Shown piece by piece: positions 1 through 6,177 of a stretch of DNA of 6,177 nucleotides (position 1 is its first letter; every line of letters starts with the position of its first letter). The position numbers and the translations under genes were made by a program. The stretch is from Pseudorhodobacter sp. (lineage in GTDB: Bacteria > Pseudomonadota > Alphaproteobacteria > Rhodobacterales > Rhodobacteraceae): NCBI GenBank assembly GCA_014378345.1, contig JACMNW010000321.1, forward strand, positions 1 through 6,177, read 5' to 3'. The notes under the pieces were generated by a model that saw nothing but the letters and a program-made list of their open reading frames with translations, was not told the DNA's origin and searched no databases.

Positions 1-11
1 CCTGCCACTTG

Positions 12-443
12 TCATAGTGCATGGGCACCAAACCGCGGGCTAAAATCCGACGTCTTGATGGCTTCGGCCTGTGTTACCGGGACGGCCAAACATGTCGCAC
101 TGCCCTGAACGATGGCCAAGGCTGCCAGGTGATCAATATCGCCGTCCTCTGGCCCGGGCAAGCCGACCGTGCGACCGTAATAGCTATAGCGCCTGTCCTG
201 GCCCAGCAAGGCAGTCATCCCTCGGCCACGTCGCAACACAGCGCGTTGATCATCGCTTCCAGAGAATTCGTCTTTTATCTGGCTGGACTCTGCATGATGC
301 CGCAAGGCAAGTCTGAAGGGAGAAAGGTCAAGGGTCAAAACAATATTGAAATCAGAGTGGTCGATCAGGATTTGCCTTTTTAACCGAAAACGCCCGATTG
401 GGGGCGCGGTACTAACGGGCTCGGAGGGGGCAATTTCGTACAA
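12..443 (-). CDS. Unrecognised hypothetical protein (doubtful ORF)
   Basis: I do not recognise this 143-residue reading frame. It would start at a TTG (443-441) preceded by AAGGA at 456-452, an 8-base spacing, which is a good Shine-Dalgarno. It ends in TGA at 14-12. I see no signal peptide, membrane segment, coiled coil or known motif. The C-terminal half looks more protein-like than the rest: DRRYSYYGRTVGLPGPEDG, then a small hydrophobic stretch (AALAIV) and CLAVPVTQAEAI. Third-position GC in that half is roughly two-thirds, which does not separate it from noise. A 120-residue frame on the plus strand (21-383, ATG start, no visible Shine-Dalgarno) covers much of the same DNA, and at most one of the two is likely to be real. 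If this one is real it is transcribed away from the alpha-glucosidase gene. It could instead be non-coding DNA or a decayed gene. Confidence 0.35.
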   Translation of the reverse strand: MYEIAPSEPVSTAPPIGRFRLKRQILIDHSDFNIVLTLDLSPFRLALRHHAESSQIKDEFSGSDDQRAVLRRGRGMTALLGQDRRYSYYGRTVGLPGPEDGDIDHLAALAIVQGSATCLAVPVTQAEAIKTSDFSPRFGAHAL

Positions 444-526
444 AGGCTCTGTCCTTGACTGGCCAAGGGTTGCAGTTGCGCCGTGGCCTGCATAGCCATG
501 GTTACAGGCAACAAACAGGGGCGGAT
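444..526. promoter_or_regulatory. Leader of the alpha-glucosidase gene with an imperfect dyad
   Basis: This 83-base gap should hold the alpha-glucosidase promoter unless transcription enters from the left. I see no convincing -35/-10 pair: TTGACT at 455-460 has no matching -10 at normal spacing. It does contain a dyad centred at 498/499. The core TAGCCATGGTTA (493-504) is palindromic except for one G/T position, and it is flanked by CCTG (487-490) and CAGG (505-508), which are also complementary, with a 2-base offset on the left. It ends about 18 bases before the ATG, where a repressor or an RNA hairpin could act. It does not resemble the usual LacI-family operator centred on CG. AGGGG at 517-521, 5 bases before the ATG, is the likely ribosome binding site. 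Confidence 0.25.
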
Positions 527-2107
527 ATGCAGGATTGGTGGCGGGGGTCGGTGACCTATCAGGTGTATCCGCGGTCGTTTCAGGATAGTATCGGCAATGG
601 GATCGGCGATCTGGCGGGGATTACGGCGCGGCTGGAGTATATCGCCAGGCTGGGGGTGGATGCGATTTGGTTATCGCCGTTCTTTACCTCGCCGATGGCC
701 GATATGGGGTATGATGTTTCGGATTACACCGATGTGGACCCGTTGTTCGGTAGCTTGGCCGATTTTGATGTGTTGATTAAGCGGGCGCATGCGCTGGGGT
801 TGCGGGTAATCATTGATCAGGTGATCAGTCATTCATCGGCGTTGCATCCGTTCTTTGTCGAAAGCCGGAGCAGTCGGGATAACCCGCGCGGCGATTGGTA
901 TGTTTGGGCGGACCCCAGGCCCGATGGCACGCCGCCCAATAACTGGCTTTCCGTGTTTGGTGGCACGGCGTGGGAATGGGATACACGGCGGCGGCAGTAT
1001 TATTTGCACAACTTTCTGGCCAGCCAGCCGGATTTCAACTTTCACAACCCTGATGTACAAGATTGGTTGCTGGGCACCATGCGGTTCTGGTTGGAACGCG
1101 GGGTGGACGGGTTTCGGCTGGATACCGCGAATTTCTATTTCCACGATGCGCAGCTTAGGTCCAACCCGCCGCTGGCGAGTAACGACCCGCTGCCCGCCGT
1201 GAACCCCTATGAGATGCAGGATCATCTGTATTCCAAAACGCAGCCGGAGAACCTTGCGTTTCTGGCGCGGATACGGGCGTTGCTGGATGAATATCCGGGG
1301 GCTGCGTCGGTGGGGGAAGTGGGCGAGAGCCAGCGCGCGGTGCAGGTAATGGCGCAGTATACGGCAGGCTCGCAGCGCCTGCATATGGCGTATTCGTTCG
1401 ATATGTTGGGGCCGCAGTTTACGGCAGGGCACTTTCGCGGGAAGATTGAGGCGTTTTTTATGGGGGCACCTGACGGGTGGCCTGCTTGGGCGTTTTCGAA
1501 CCATGATGTGATCCGGCATGTTTCGCGCTGGGCGGAGTTTGGGGAGAGTGATGCCGTGGCGAAGCTGGCGGCGGCAATGTTGCTTAGTTTTGAGGGTACG
1601 ATTTACTTGTATCAGGGTGAGGAGCTGGGGCAGACGGAAACGGATATCGAGTTTCACGAGCTGACCGATCCGCCGGGGATTACATTCTGGCCGGAGTATA
1701 AGGGACGCGATGGCTGCCGAACGCCGATGGTGTGGGACCGTGGGCCGCAGGGCGGGTTTACCACGGGCGTGCCGTGGTTGCCGGTGAAAGCGCCGCAACT
1801 GGCGCGCAATGTTGCGGCGCAGGACGGGGTGCGCGATACAGTGTTGGAAACCTACCGCCAAATGCTGGCGTTTCGGCGGGGGGCCACGGCGTTACAACGC
1901 GGCAAGACCACGTTTCATAATATGCCGGAACCGATCCTGATGTTTGACCGCAGGTTAGATGGGTCGACGCTAACCTGTGTGTTTAATCTGTCTGCGGGAA
2001 CGGTGCAGGTGGCGGCCAAGGGTGCGTTGACTGGGCCATCGCAGAATGCAGGGATGGGGGATGATGGGCTGACGTTGGGGCCGAATGGGTTTGCGTTTTT
2101 GGTTTGA
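527..2107 (+). CDS. aglA: Alpha-glucosidase, GH13 family (AglA type)
   Basis: Hydrolyses alpha-linked glucosides (maltose, sucrose or similar) to release glucose. There is no signal peptide, so it acts in the cytoplasm on imported sugar. The 526-residue protein has the full GH13 layout. The N-terminal VTYQVYPRSFQDSIGNGIGD (9-28) is typical. Region I is DQVISH (97-102), region II GFRLDT with nucleophile D199, region III SVGEVGE with acid/base E264, and region IV SNHD with D327. The barrel is followed by a C-terminal beta domain from about residue 440. The segments FRLDTANFYFHD, YLYQGEELG and GRDGCRTPM strongly resemble the Halomonas HaG/AglA type (GH13 subfamily 23) from memory, and the length is normal for it. 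I chose ATG 527 because conserved sequence starts there and AGGGG lies just upstream; the frame stays open back to a TTG at 455, but those 24 residues look unlike the family. No aglEFG transporter or aglK gene flanks it within the window. The exact substrate cannot be read from sequence. Confidence 0.93.
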   Translation: MQDWWRGSVTYQVYPRSFQDSIGNGIGDLAGITARLEYIARLGVDAIWLSPFFTSPMADMGYDVSDYTDVDPLFGSLADFDVLIKRAHALGLRVIIDQVISHSSALHPFFVESRSSRDNPRGDWYVWADPRPDGTPPNNWLSVFGGTAWEWDTRRRQYYLHNFLASQPDFNFHNPDVQDWLLGTMRFWLERGVDGFRLDTANFYFHDAQLRSNPPLASNDPLPAVNPYEMQDHLYSKTQPENLAFLARIRALLDEYPGAASVGEVGESQRAVQVMAQYTAGSQRLHMAYSFDMLGPQFTAGHFRGKIEAFFMGAPDGWPAWAFSNHDVIRHVSRWAEFGESDAVAKLAAAMLLSFEGTIYLYQGEELGQTETDIEFHELTDPPGITFWPEYKGRDGCRTPMVWDRGPQGGFTTGVPWLPVKAPQLARNVAAQDGVRDTVLETYRQMLAFRRGATALQRGKTTFHNMPEPILMFDRRLDGSTLTCVFNLSAGTVQVAAKGALTGPSQNAGMGDDGLTLGPNGFAFLV

Positions 2108-2110
2108 TGC

Positions 2111-2154
2111 GGAGGGAGGAAAATTTTTCGTGCGAAAAATTTTCGTCTCCGTCC
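2111..2154. terminator. Palindrome between convergent genes, probable two-way terminator
   Basis: The core is a perfect inverted repeat with 12-base arms, GAAAATTTTTCG (2119-2130) and CGAAAAATTTTC (2133-2144), around a TG loop. Outside it, GGAGGGAG (2111-2118) pairs with CTCCGTCC (2147-2154) at 7 of 8 positions across a 2-base bulge (2145-2146), giving a stem of about 20 pairs. It nearly fills the 49-base gap between the stop of the rightward alpha-glucosidase gene (2107) and that of the leftward GH42 gene (2157), which is where a shared terminator is expected. It is not a textbook terminator: neither side has a U-run after the stem, and the A/T runs lie inside the arms. It could instead be an RNA-stabilising hairpin or one copy of a dispersed intergenic repeat. 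Confidence 0.7.
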
Positions 2155-2156
2155 TG

Positions 2157-4064
2157 TCAGAGGGGTTCCCAGTGAACCCCGGCGGCGGGGATTGTGGTGG
2201 TGCCCCATTCCATGTCTACCGGATTGTAGTTGAACCAGAACCGATGGGTTGGGGTATCGCGGCGGCGCAGGCCTTGGGGAAGGATATCGGTCTCGATGCC
2301 GATATTTTCGCAAGCAGACAGAAGGATGCGATCAAGCGCTTCGTCATCGGGCCAGCCTGCGAGGTAGTTTATCGCACCGTTGGCCACGACGGCCGGGAAG
2401 CCATCTTCGGTAGTTTCCACGACTGTGGCCGAGCCTTCCAGCTTTTCACGCCAATGCAGGAAGTTGCCACCTTGCGCGAGCGGCACGGGCAAGTCTGGTG
2501 GCAGGCTTCCGACGCGCATGACGCGGGCATCCAGGCCGGGAAGGTTTGGGGCGAGGGGGACAGGCGTGGCGAAATCGCCGGTTTTGGCGTTGGTGCGGGG
2601 ACCGAGAAGGGCGTGGCCTTGATAGGTTTCCAAGGCTGTTAACAGTTGCTGGGATAAAGTTGCCACGCCGGGGGCCAAGACGAGTTTGTATTGGCTGAGA
2701 TCGGCGGTATCGGGGGCGATGATATCTACGTTCAGGCCGAGGCGGCGCAGGCCTTTGTAGAAGGCGAAGGCTAGGCGGAAATAGTCGAAATCGCGGCCCT
2801 GCGGCTGAGTTTCCCACGCCCATGCGGAGGCATAGTCGAACACCAGTGCGACCGGGGCGGCAGCGGTGCCTGCATCGGGCATTTGGGCAAGTTCGCGGGC
2901 GACTTGGGCGCATTCGTCATGCGCGGGGGCGGCGACTGAGTCGGATCGCAGCAGGCCTGCGTGCATCTGTTCCTGCGCGAACGGGGCTTGGCGCCAGCGG
3001 AAGTAGCAGACGGTTTCGGCGCCGTGGGCGAATGCCTCCCACGCCCACAAACGCGCCATTCCGGGCAGCGGATCGGGATTGTAGGGCGCCCAGTTTACCG
3101 GGCCGGGTTGTTGTTCCATGATCCACCAGCGGCCCTTTCCGACGGCGCGGTAAAGATCGTGGTGGAAGGCTTGCAGATCGGGATCGCCTTGCCTTGCGAA
3201 GCGGCGTTTGTGATCTGGCGTGACCTCTAAGCGGTCTGACAGAAAGCCAAGCGGGTAACTGTCCCATGCCGCGATATCGAGGTCGGCCCCTGTGCCGAAA
3301 TGGTCAAAATCGGTAACGCGGCCCATGTAGTTGTGGGCGATGGGGGCGGCGCTGTATTTGCGGATGATATCAGTCTGGATGCGGTTGTAGCTGATGACCT
3401 GATCCGATGAAAAGCGGCGGAAATCCATGACGTGGCTCGGGTTCGCCTCGGTTACGGTCAGGTTTGGCAGGCCTATGTCATCGAAACTGTCGTAATCCAT
3501 CGACCAGAATACGTTGCCCCAGGCCCGGTTCAGGGCGGCGGTGGATTGGTATTTCTGCGCCAGCCAGTTGCGGAACGCCTTCAGTGCCGGTTGGGAATAG
3601 CTGAGAGTGGTATCGTGACAAGCGTATTCGTTGTCGGTTTGCCATGCGGCGACATGGGGGTGCTTGCCGTAGCGTTCGGCCATCAGGGTGACGATGCTGG
3701 CGGATTCGCGGCGGTAGCCTTCGTGGCTGAAGCAATAGTGGCGGCGCGACCCGAAGCCACGGGTCTGGCCATCGCGACCCACGGGCAACATATCGGGGTG
3801 TTTCGCCAGCATCCAGCGCGGCGGGGTGGCGGTGGGGGTACCAAGCACGACTTTCAGGCCCGCGTTTCCCAGCACGTCGATTGCGCGGTCAAGCCATGCC
3901 CAATCCATCCGCCCCGGTTGCGGTTCCATCCGCCCCCACGCGAATTCGCCAATGCGAACCCATGTCAGACCAAGCGCAGCCATGCGGGCGGCGTCTTCGT
4001 GCCATTGGGTTTCGGGCCAATGTTCGGGGTAATAGCAGACGCCAAGCGTGCGTTTCAGGGTCAT
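2157..4064 (-). CDS. Beta-galactosidase, GH42 family
   Basis: Cleaves terminal beta-galactosides to give galactose. With no signal peptide it is expected in the cytoplasm. The 635 residues fit GH42. The N-terminus LGVCYYPEHWPETQW (7-21) is the family opening. The catalytic barrel spans about 1-375, with acid/base E146 in WQTDNEY and nucleophile E317 in WIMEQQPGPVNW. EQMHAGLL (365-372) closes the barrel. A trimerisation-type domain (about 385-585) and a short C-terminal beta domain (about 590-635) follow. Of the cysteine cluster that binds zinc in the Thermus A4 enzyme, only C111 and C149 have plausible counterparts, so a structural zinc site is probably absent. The start ATG overlaps the lactonase stop (ATGA, 4064-4061) with no clear Shine-Dalgarno, so translation is probably coupled. 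As last gene of the operon it supplies galactose to the enzymes encoded before it. Arabinosides or fucosides are alternative substrates for some family members. Confidence 0.93.
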   Translation of the reverse strand: MTLKRTLGVCYYPEHWPETQWHEDAARMAALGLTWVRIGEFAWGRMEPQPGRMDWAWLDRAIDVLGNAGLKVVLGTPTATPPRWMLAKHPDMLPVGRDGQTRGFGSRRHYCFSHEGYRRESASIVTLMAERYGKHPHVAAWQTDNEYACHDTTLSYSQPALKAFRNWLAQKYQSTAALNRAWGNVFWSMDYDSFDDIGLPNLTVTEANPSHVMDFRRFSSDQVISYNRIQTDIIRKYSAAPIAHNYMGRVTDFDHFGTGADLDIAAWDSYPLGFLSDRLEVTPDHKRRFARQGDPDLQAFHHDLYRAVGKGRWWIMEQQPGPVNWAPYNPDPLPGMARLWAWEAFAHGAETVCYFRWRQAPFAQEQMHAGLLRSDSVAAPAHDECAQVARELAQMPDAGTAAAPVALVFDYASAWAWETQPQGRDFDYFRLAFAFYKGLRRLGLNVDIIAPDTADLSQYKLVLAPGVATLSQQLLTALETYQGHALLGPRTNAKTGDFATPVPLAPNLPGLDARVMRVGSLPPDLPVPLAQGGNFLHWREKLEGSATVVETTEDGFPAVVANGAINYLAGWPDDEALDRILLSACENIGIETDILPQGLRRRDTPTHRFWFNYNPVDMEWGTTTIPAAGVHWEPL

Positions 4065-4918
4065 AAGATAACTCGGTTTTCAGGTTGGCCGCGGGCGATG
4101 TTTGGGGCGGTGAACGTCATGCCAGCGCGTGGATAGGCCGCGCGGGCGACACCGTCCATGCCTTCCAGCGCTGTGGTACAAAACAGCGTGGTCAGTCCTT
4201 CGCCACCAAAGGCGGGGCAACTGGTATGGGGGGCATCAAAGCTGATGGTCTGTTGCAACGTGCCGTCTGGGGCATAGGCGCAGATGCGCGCGGCACCCCA
4301 CTGGGCAAGCCACATCAGGCCCGTGCTGTCTATCACCGCGCCATCAGGTTCGGGGCCAGTGGGGGTAAGGTCAAGAAACAGCTCTGGTTCGCCCTTGGGC
4401 CAGCCGTCGGCATCCAAGCTTACGCGCATAACCTTGCGGGTGCCGGAATCTGCGAAATGGGCAAAGCGGCCATGGGCGGGAAAACACATGGCATTGGGGC
4501 AGGTGATGTTGGGGTACAGCAGGCGCAACTCACCCCGGTAATAGCGGTAAATAGCCCCCGCCCCGGCTTGCCCTGATTTGCCCATCGTGCCGATCCAGAA
4601 GCCACCGAACGGATCGGCACGACCATCATTTGAACGGGTGTTTTGGTTGTCGGCTTCTAACGGGGCGATTTCGCGTTTGGTGCCAGTCTCGAGGTTAAAG
4701 CGAAACAGCGATGTTTCCGACGCGATCATCAATGTATCGCGGTCTATCCAACCTGCGGCAGATACACAGCCCGGAAAATGCCATTCCTGCGGGCCATCGG
4801 CGTTTTGGGTCAGCAAGCGTTTGCCGGTAATATCAAACCAATACAATTGCTTGCGTTCGGGGTGCCACAGCGGTCCTTCGCCAAGCTCGCAGCGGCGGGT
4901 ATCAAAAACGTCGGTCAT
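4061..4918 (-). CDS. SMP-30/gluconolactonase family sugar lactonase, probably galactonolactonase
   Basis: A 285-residue six-bladed beta-propeller metal-dependent lactonase of the SMP-30/gluconolactonase/LRE family, full length. The N-terminus has the typical LGEGPLWHP (12-20). Expected metal ligands are visible: E14, N142 (in CPNAM) and D192 (in EPDGAVID). TRSNDGR (94-100) carries the substrate-side R95 and N97 and continues into DPFGGFWIGTM. There is no export signal. The family alone does not fix the substrate; glucono-, galactono-, arabino- and xylonolactonases look alike. The position between dgoA and a beta-galactosidase points to D-galactono-lactone, hydrolysed to galactonate in the De Ley-Doudoroff route. 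The ATG lies 2 bases after the dgoA stop with only a weak GGTG upstream, and the gene ends in the ATGA overlap with GH42, so it is embedded in the operon. L-arabinonolactone is the main alternative substrate. Confidence 0.88.
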   Translation of the reverse strand: MTDVFDTRRCELGEGPLWHPERKQLYWFDITGKRLLTQNADGPQEWHFPGCVSAAGWIDRDTLMIASETSLFRFNLETGTKREIAPLEADNQNTRSNDGRADPFGGFWIGTMGKSGQAGAGAIYRYYRGELRLLYPNITCPNAMCFPAHGRFAHFADSGTRKVMRVSLDADGWPKGEPELFLDLTPTGPEPDGAVIDSTGLMWLAQWGAARICAYAPDGTLQQTISFDAPHTSCPAFGGEGLTTLFCTTALEGMDGVARAAYPRAGMTFTAPNIARGQPENRVIL

Positions 4919-4920
4919 GT

Positions 4921-5520
4921 TCAGGCACCATCAAAAGCGGCCACGATTGCGGTGGCACGGGTGGCTATTTCGGTAACAGAAAGACCGGGCGTGTAAAGGG
5001 CGGTGCCGATGCCAAAGCCGTTTGCGCCAGCTTTGATCCAATCGGAAAAGTTGGCAGGGCCTGCACCGCCGACGGCATAGACCTGCGTGGCGGCTGGCAA
5101 GACGGCACGGATGGCTTTCAGGCCTTCGGTGCCCATCAGCGAGGCCGGGAAGATTTTCAGGCCATCGGCCCCGGCAGCAAGGGCTGCGAAACATTCCGTG
5201 GGGGTCATGACGCCGGGCCAGGATTGCAGGCCAAGCGATTTGGTGGCGCGAATGACGGCCGGGTCGGCGTTGGGCGACACGATCAGGGTGCCGCCTGCGT
5301 CTGCGACGCGCTGAACATCTTGGGTGGTCAGCACAGTACCTGCACCAATTTCGGCGGTTTGACCAACGGCTTTGACCATGACGGCGATAGAGGTGAAGGG
5401 ATCGGGCGAGTTCAGCGGCACCTCAATACGGGTGATGCCTGCGGCGATCAGGGCATGTGCCACCGGCACAGCCTCAGTCGGGGTCAGGCCGCGCAGGATG
5501 GCAATCAGATTGCGGGTCAT
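4921..5520 (-). CDS. dgoA: 2-dehydro-3-deoxy-6-phosphogalactonate aldolase
   Basis: Class I aldolase splitting 2-keto-3-deoxy-6-phosphogalactonate into pyruvate and D-glyceraldehyde 3-phosphate, the last dedicated step of De Ley-Doudoroff galactose breakdown, in the cytoplasm. The 199-residue protein matches the family length of about 205. Visible landmarks: AILRG (7-11), IEVPLNSPDPF (32-42) with catalytic E33, GAGTVLT (59-65), SPN (82-84), and the Schiff-base lysine K122 in GLKIFPAS, followed by the phosphate-binding AVGGAG (149-154). The NSPDP segment after the catalytic glutamate marks DgoA; the related KDPG aldolase Eda usually has RTP there. The ATG overlaps the dgoK stop (ATGA, 5520-5517) and also has its own Shine-Dalgarno, GGAGG at 5532-5528 with a 7-base spacer. 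It is the only internal gene of the operon with such a clear site. The stop lies 2 bases before the lactonase start. Confidence 0.94.
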   Translation of the reverse strand: MTRNLIAILRGLTPTEAVPVAHALIAAGITRIEVPLNSPDPFTSIAVMVKAVGQTAEIGAGTVLTTQDVQRVADAGGTLIVSPNADPAVIRATKSLGLQSWPGVMTPTECFAALAAGADGLKIFPASLMGTEGLKAIRAVLPAATQVYAVGGAGPANFSDWIKAGANGFGIGTALYTPGLSVTEIATRATAIVAAFDGA

Positions 5521-6177
5521 CGGGCGACCTCCATCATGGTTTTATGGGCGAGGGTCAGGCCAGCAAGCACGGTATCGGAAGCTGGAATTACAATTGGGGT
5601 ATTGCCTTGGGCGGTAAGGGCGCGGGCATAGGTGGCTGAAAGCGCGTCGGCCCCGATGATGGCAATGGGTTGGCCCAGCCAGTAGGGTTTGGCGGCGGCA
5701 AGTTCCACGCCGATCAGCAGGCCCGACAGGCGGGCGCGGGCTGCCGGGGCGGCAAGGCCGGTTAGCAGGCCTTCGGCGCGCAAAGAGAACAGGTTTGCCG
5801 CGATTTTTTCTGGGCGGGACAGGGCATCAGACAGGGCAGCATCAAATGCGGCATCATCCCAGCCGTCGCCGATCATGCCATGGCGCAAGACGGACTGAGT
5901 GGACAGCAGCGCGAACATCTCGCCCGTCATGAAGGTTTGAAAACTTATAACCTCGCCAGCGCTGACATGCCCCCATTTGCTGTGAGTGCCGGGAAGGCAA
6001 AACACGCCGTCAAAGCCGGGGGTCAGGGCAAGTGCGCCCGATATCTGGGTTTCCTCGCCCCCCATGACATCGGCGGGTATGTTTTGGCGCAGGCCGGGGA
6101 CAATGGCCACGGTGATCCGGCGTTCGACGGTGCGAACCAAAACGCAGGGCTCTGGATCCAGGGGAAGGCAAGGCACG
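5517..6177 (-). CDS. dgoK: 2-dehydro-3-deoxygalactonokinase, N-terminus cut by the window edge
   Basis: Phosphorylates 2-keto-3-deoxygalactonate with ATP to the 6-phosphate, the substrate of the adjacent aldolase. About 219 C-terminal residues are present, and the frame stays open to the right edge. E. coli DgoK has about 292 residues, so roughly 70-75, including the N-terminal phosphate-binding part, lie outside. A GTG at 6176 is the first possible start inside the window, but it falls within the conserved fold and is not the real start. Recognisable blocks, numbered from that GTG: IVPGL (25-29), MGGEETQ (38-44), LPGTHSKW (61-68), FMTGEMFALL (82-91) and SGLLIGVEL (151-159); these align by eye with MRGEETQ, MPGTHCKW and VMTGELHHLL of E. 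coli DgoK. The C-terminus is intact and its stop overlaps the dgoA start by ATGA. The operon promoter must lie beyond the right edge. Confidence 0.92.
   Translation of the reverse strand, partial: VPCLPLDPEPCVLVRTVERRITVAIVPGLRQNIPADVMGGEETQISGALALTPGFDGVFCLPGTHSKWGHVSAGEVISFQTFMTGEMFALLSTQSVLRHGMIGDGWDDAAFDAALSDALSRPEKIAANLFSLRAEGLLTGLAAPAARARLSGLLIGVELAAAKPYWLGQPIAIIGADALSATYARALTAQGNTPIVIPASDTVLAGLTLAHKTMMEVAR

Noticed and set aside
21..383. A 120-residue plus-strand frame at the left end
   Set aside because: It starts with ATG but has no Shine-Dalgarno and no familiar motif, and the opposite strand has a better start signal. It is kept only as a competitor to the minus-strand candidate.
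391..406. A CGCCC/GGGCG hairpin followed leftward by TTTT, resembling a minus-strand terminator
   Set aside because: The stem has only 5 pairs and the T-run 4 bases, and it falls inside the better of the two candidate frames. No gene ends upstream of it in that direction.
455..526. An extended start for the alpha-glucosidase at TTG 455
   Set aside because: The extra 24 residues are unlike GH13 N-termini, while ATG 527 sits at the conserved beginning and has AGGGG just upstream.
833..1861. A 342-residue open frame on the minus strand inside the alpha-glucosidase gene
   Set aside because: It lies fully antisense to a well-supported GH13 gene, is very rich in Arg, Pro and His, and has no recognisable motif. 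It is a by-product of GC-rich codon use.
2085..2642. A 185-residue plus-strand frame overlapping the end of the alpha-glucosidase gene and running through the palindrome
   Set aside because: It would be antisense to the conserved GH42 C-terminus and reads through the inverted repeat. No ribosome site or motif supports it.
3432..4136. A 234-residue plus-strand frame across GH42 and the lactonase end
   Set aside because: It is antisense to two confirmed genes, crosses their junction, and its Gly/Val/Ala-rich sequence matches no family I know.

Overview
The window looks like chromosomal DNA from an alphaproteobacterium, most likely of the Rhodobacterales/Roseobacter group. It is GC-rich, its GH13 alpha-glucosidase is of the AglA/HaG type common in that group, and it carries a compact De Ley-Doudoroff galactose operon next to a GH42 beta-galactosidase. 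The taxonomic placement is inferred from gene content and protein character; no marker gene is present.

Layout. Positions 1-443 hold no gene I recognise. The best candidate is a 143-residue ORF on the minus strand with a TTG start and a good Shine-Dalgarno. Positions 444-526 are a short gap that would be divergent if that ORF is real; it holds an imperfect dyad about 20 bases before the next start. Positions 527-2107 (+) encode a complete cytoplasmic GH13 alpha-glucosidase. A 49-bp gap (2108-2156) contains a perfect 12-bp-arm AT-rich palindrome with a longer imperfect stem, placed where a two-way transcription end is expected. From there to the right edge, everything is on the minus strand and reads leftward as one tightly packed operon: dgoK (cut by the window edge), dgoA, an SMP-30 family lactonase, and a GH42 beta-galactosidase. 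The dgoK/dgoA and lactonase/GH42 pairs overlap by ATGA, and dgoA and the lactonase are 2 bases apart.

How the genes work together. GH42 would release galactose from beta-galactosides in the cytoplasm. After oxidation of galactose, the lactonase would open galactonolactone to galactonate. DgoK would phosphorylate 2-keto-3-deoxygalactonate, and DgoA would split the product into pyruvate and glyceraldehyde 3-phosphate. Galactose dehydrogenase, galactonate dehydratase, a transporter and a regulator are needed to complete the route and are not in the window. The alpha-glucosidase on the other strand handles alpha-linked glucosides, so the two convergent units cover alpha-glucoside and beta-galactoside use.

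I did not find a new biological system here. The items most worth a second look are the convergent palindrome, the unassigned left end, and the fully coupled operon ending in a glycosidase. There are no tRNA, rRNA, CRISPR or insertion-sequence signatures that I can see.
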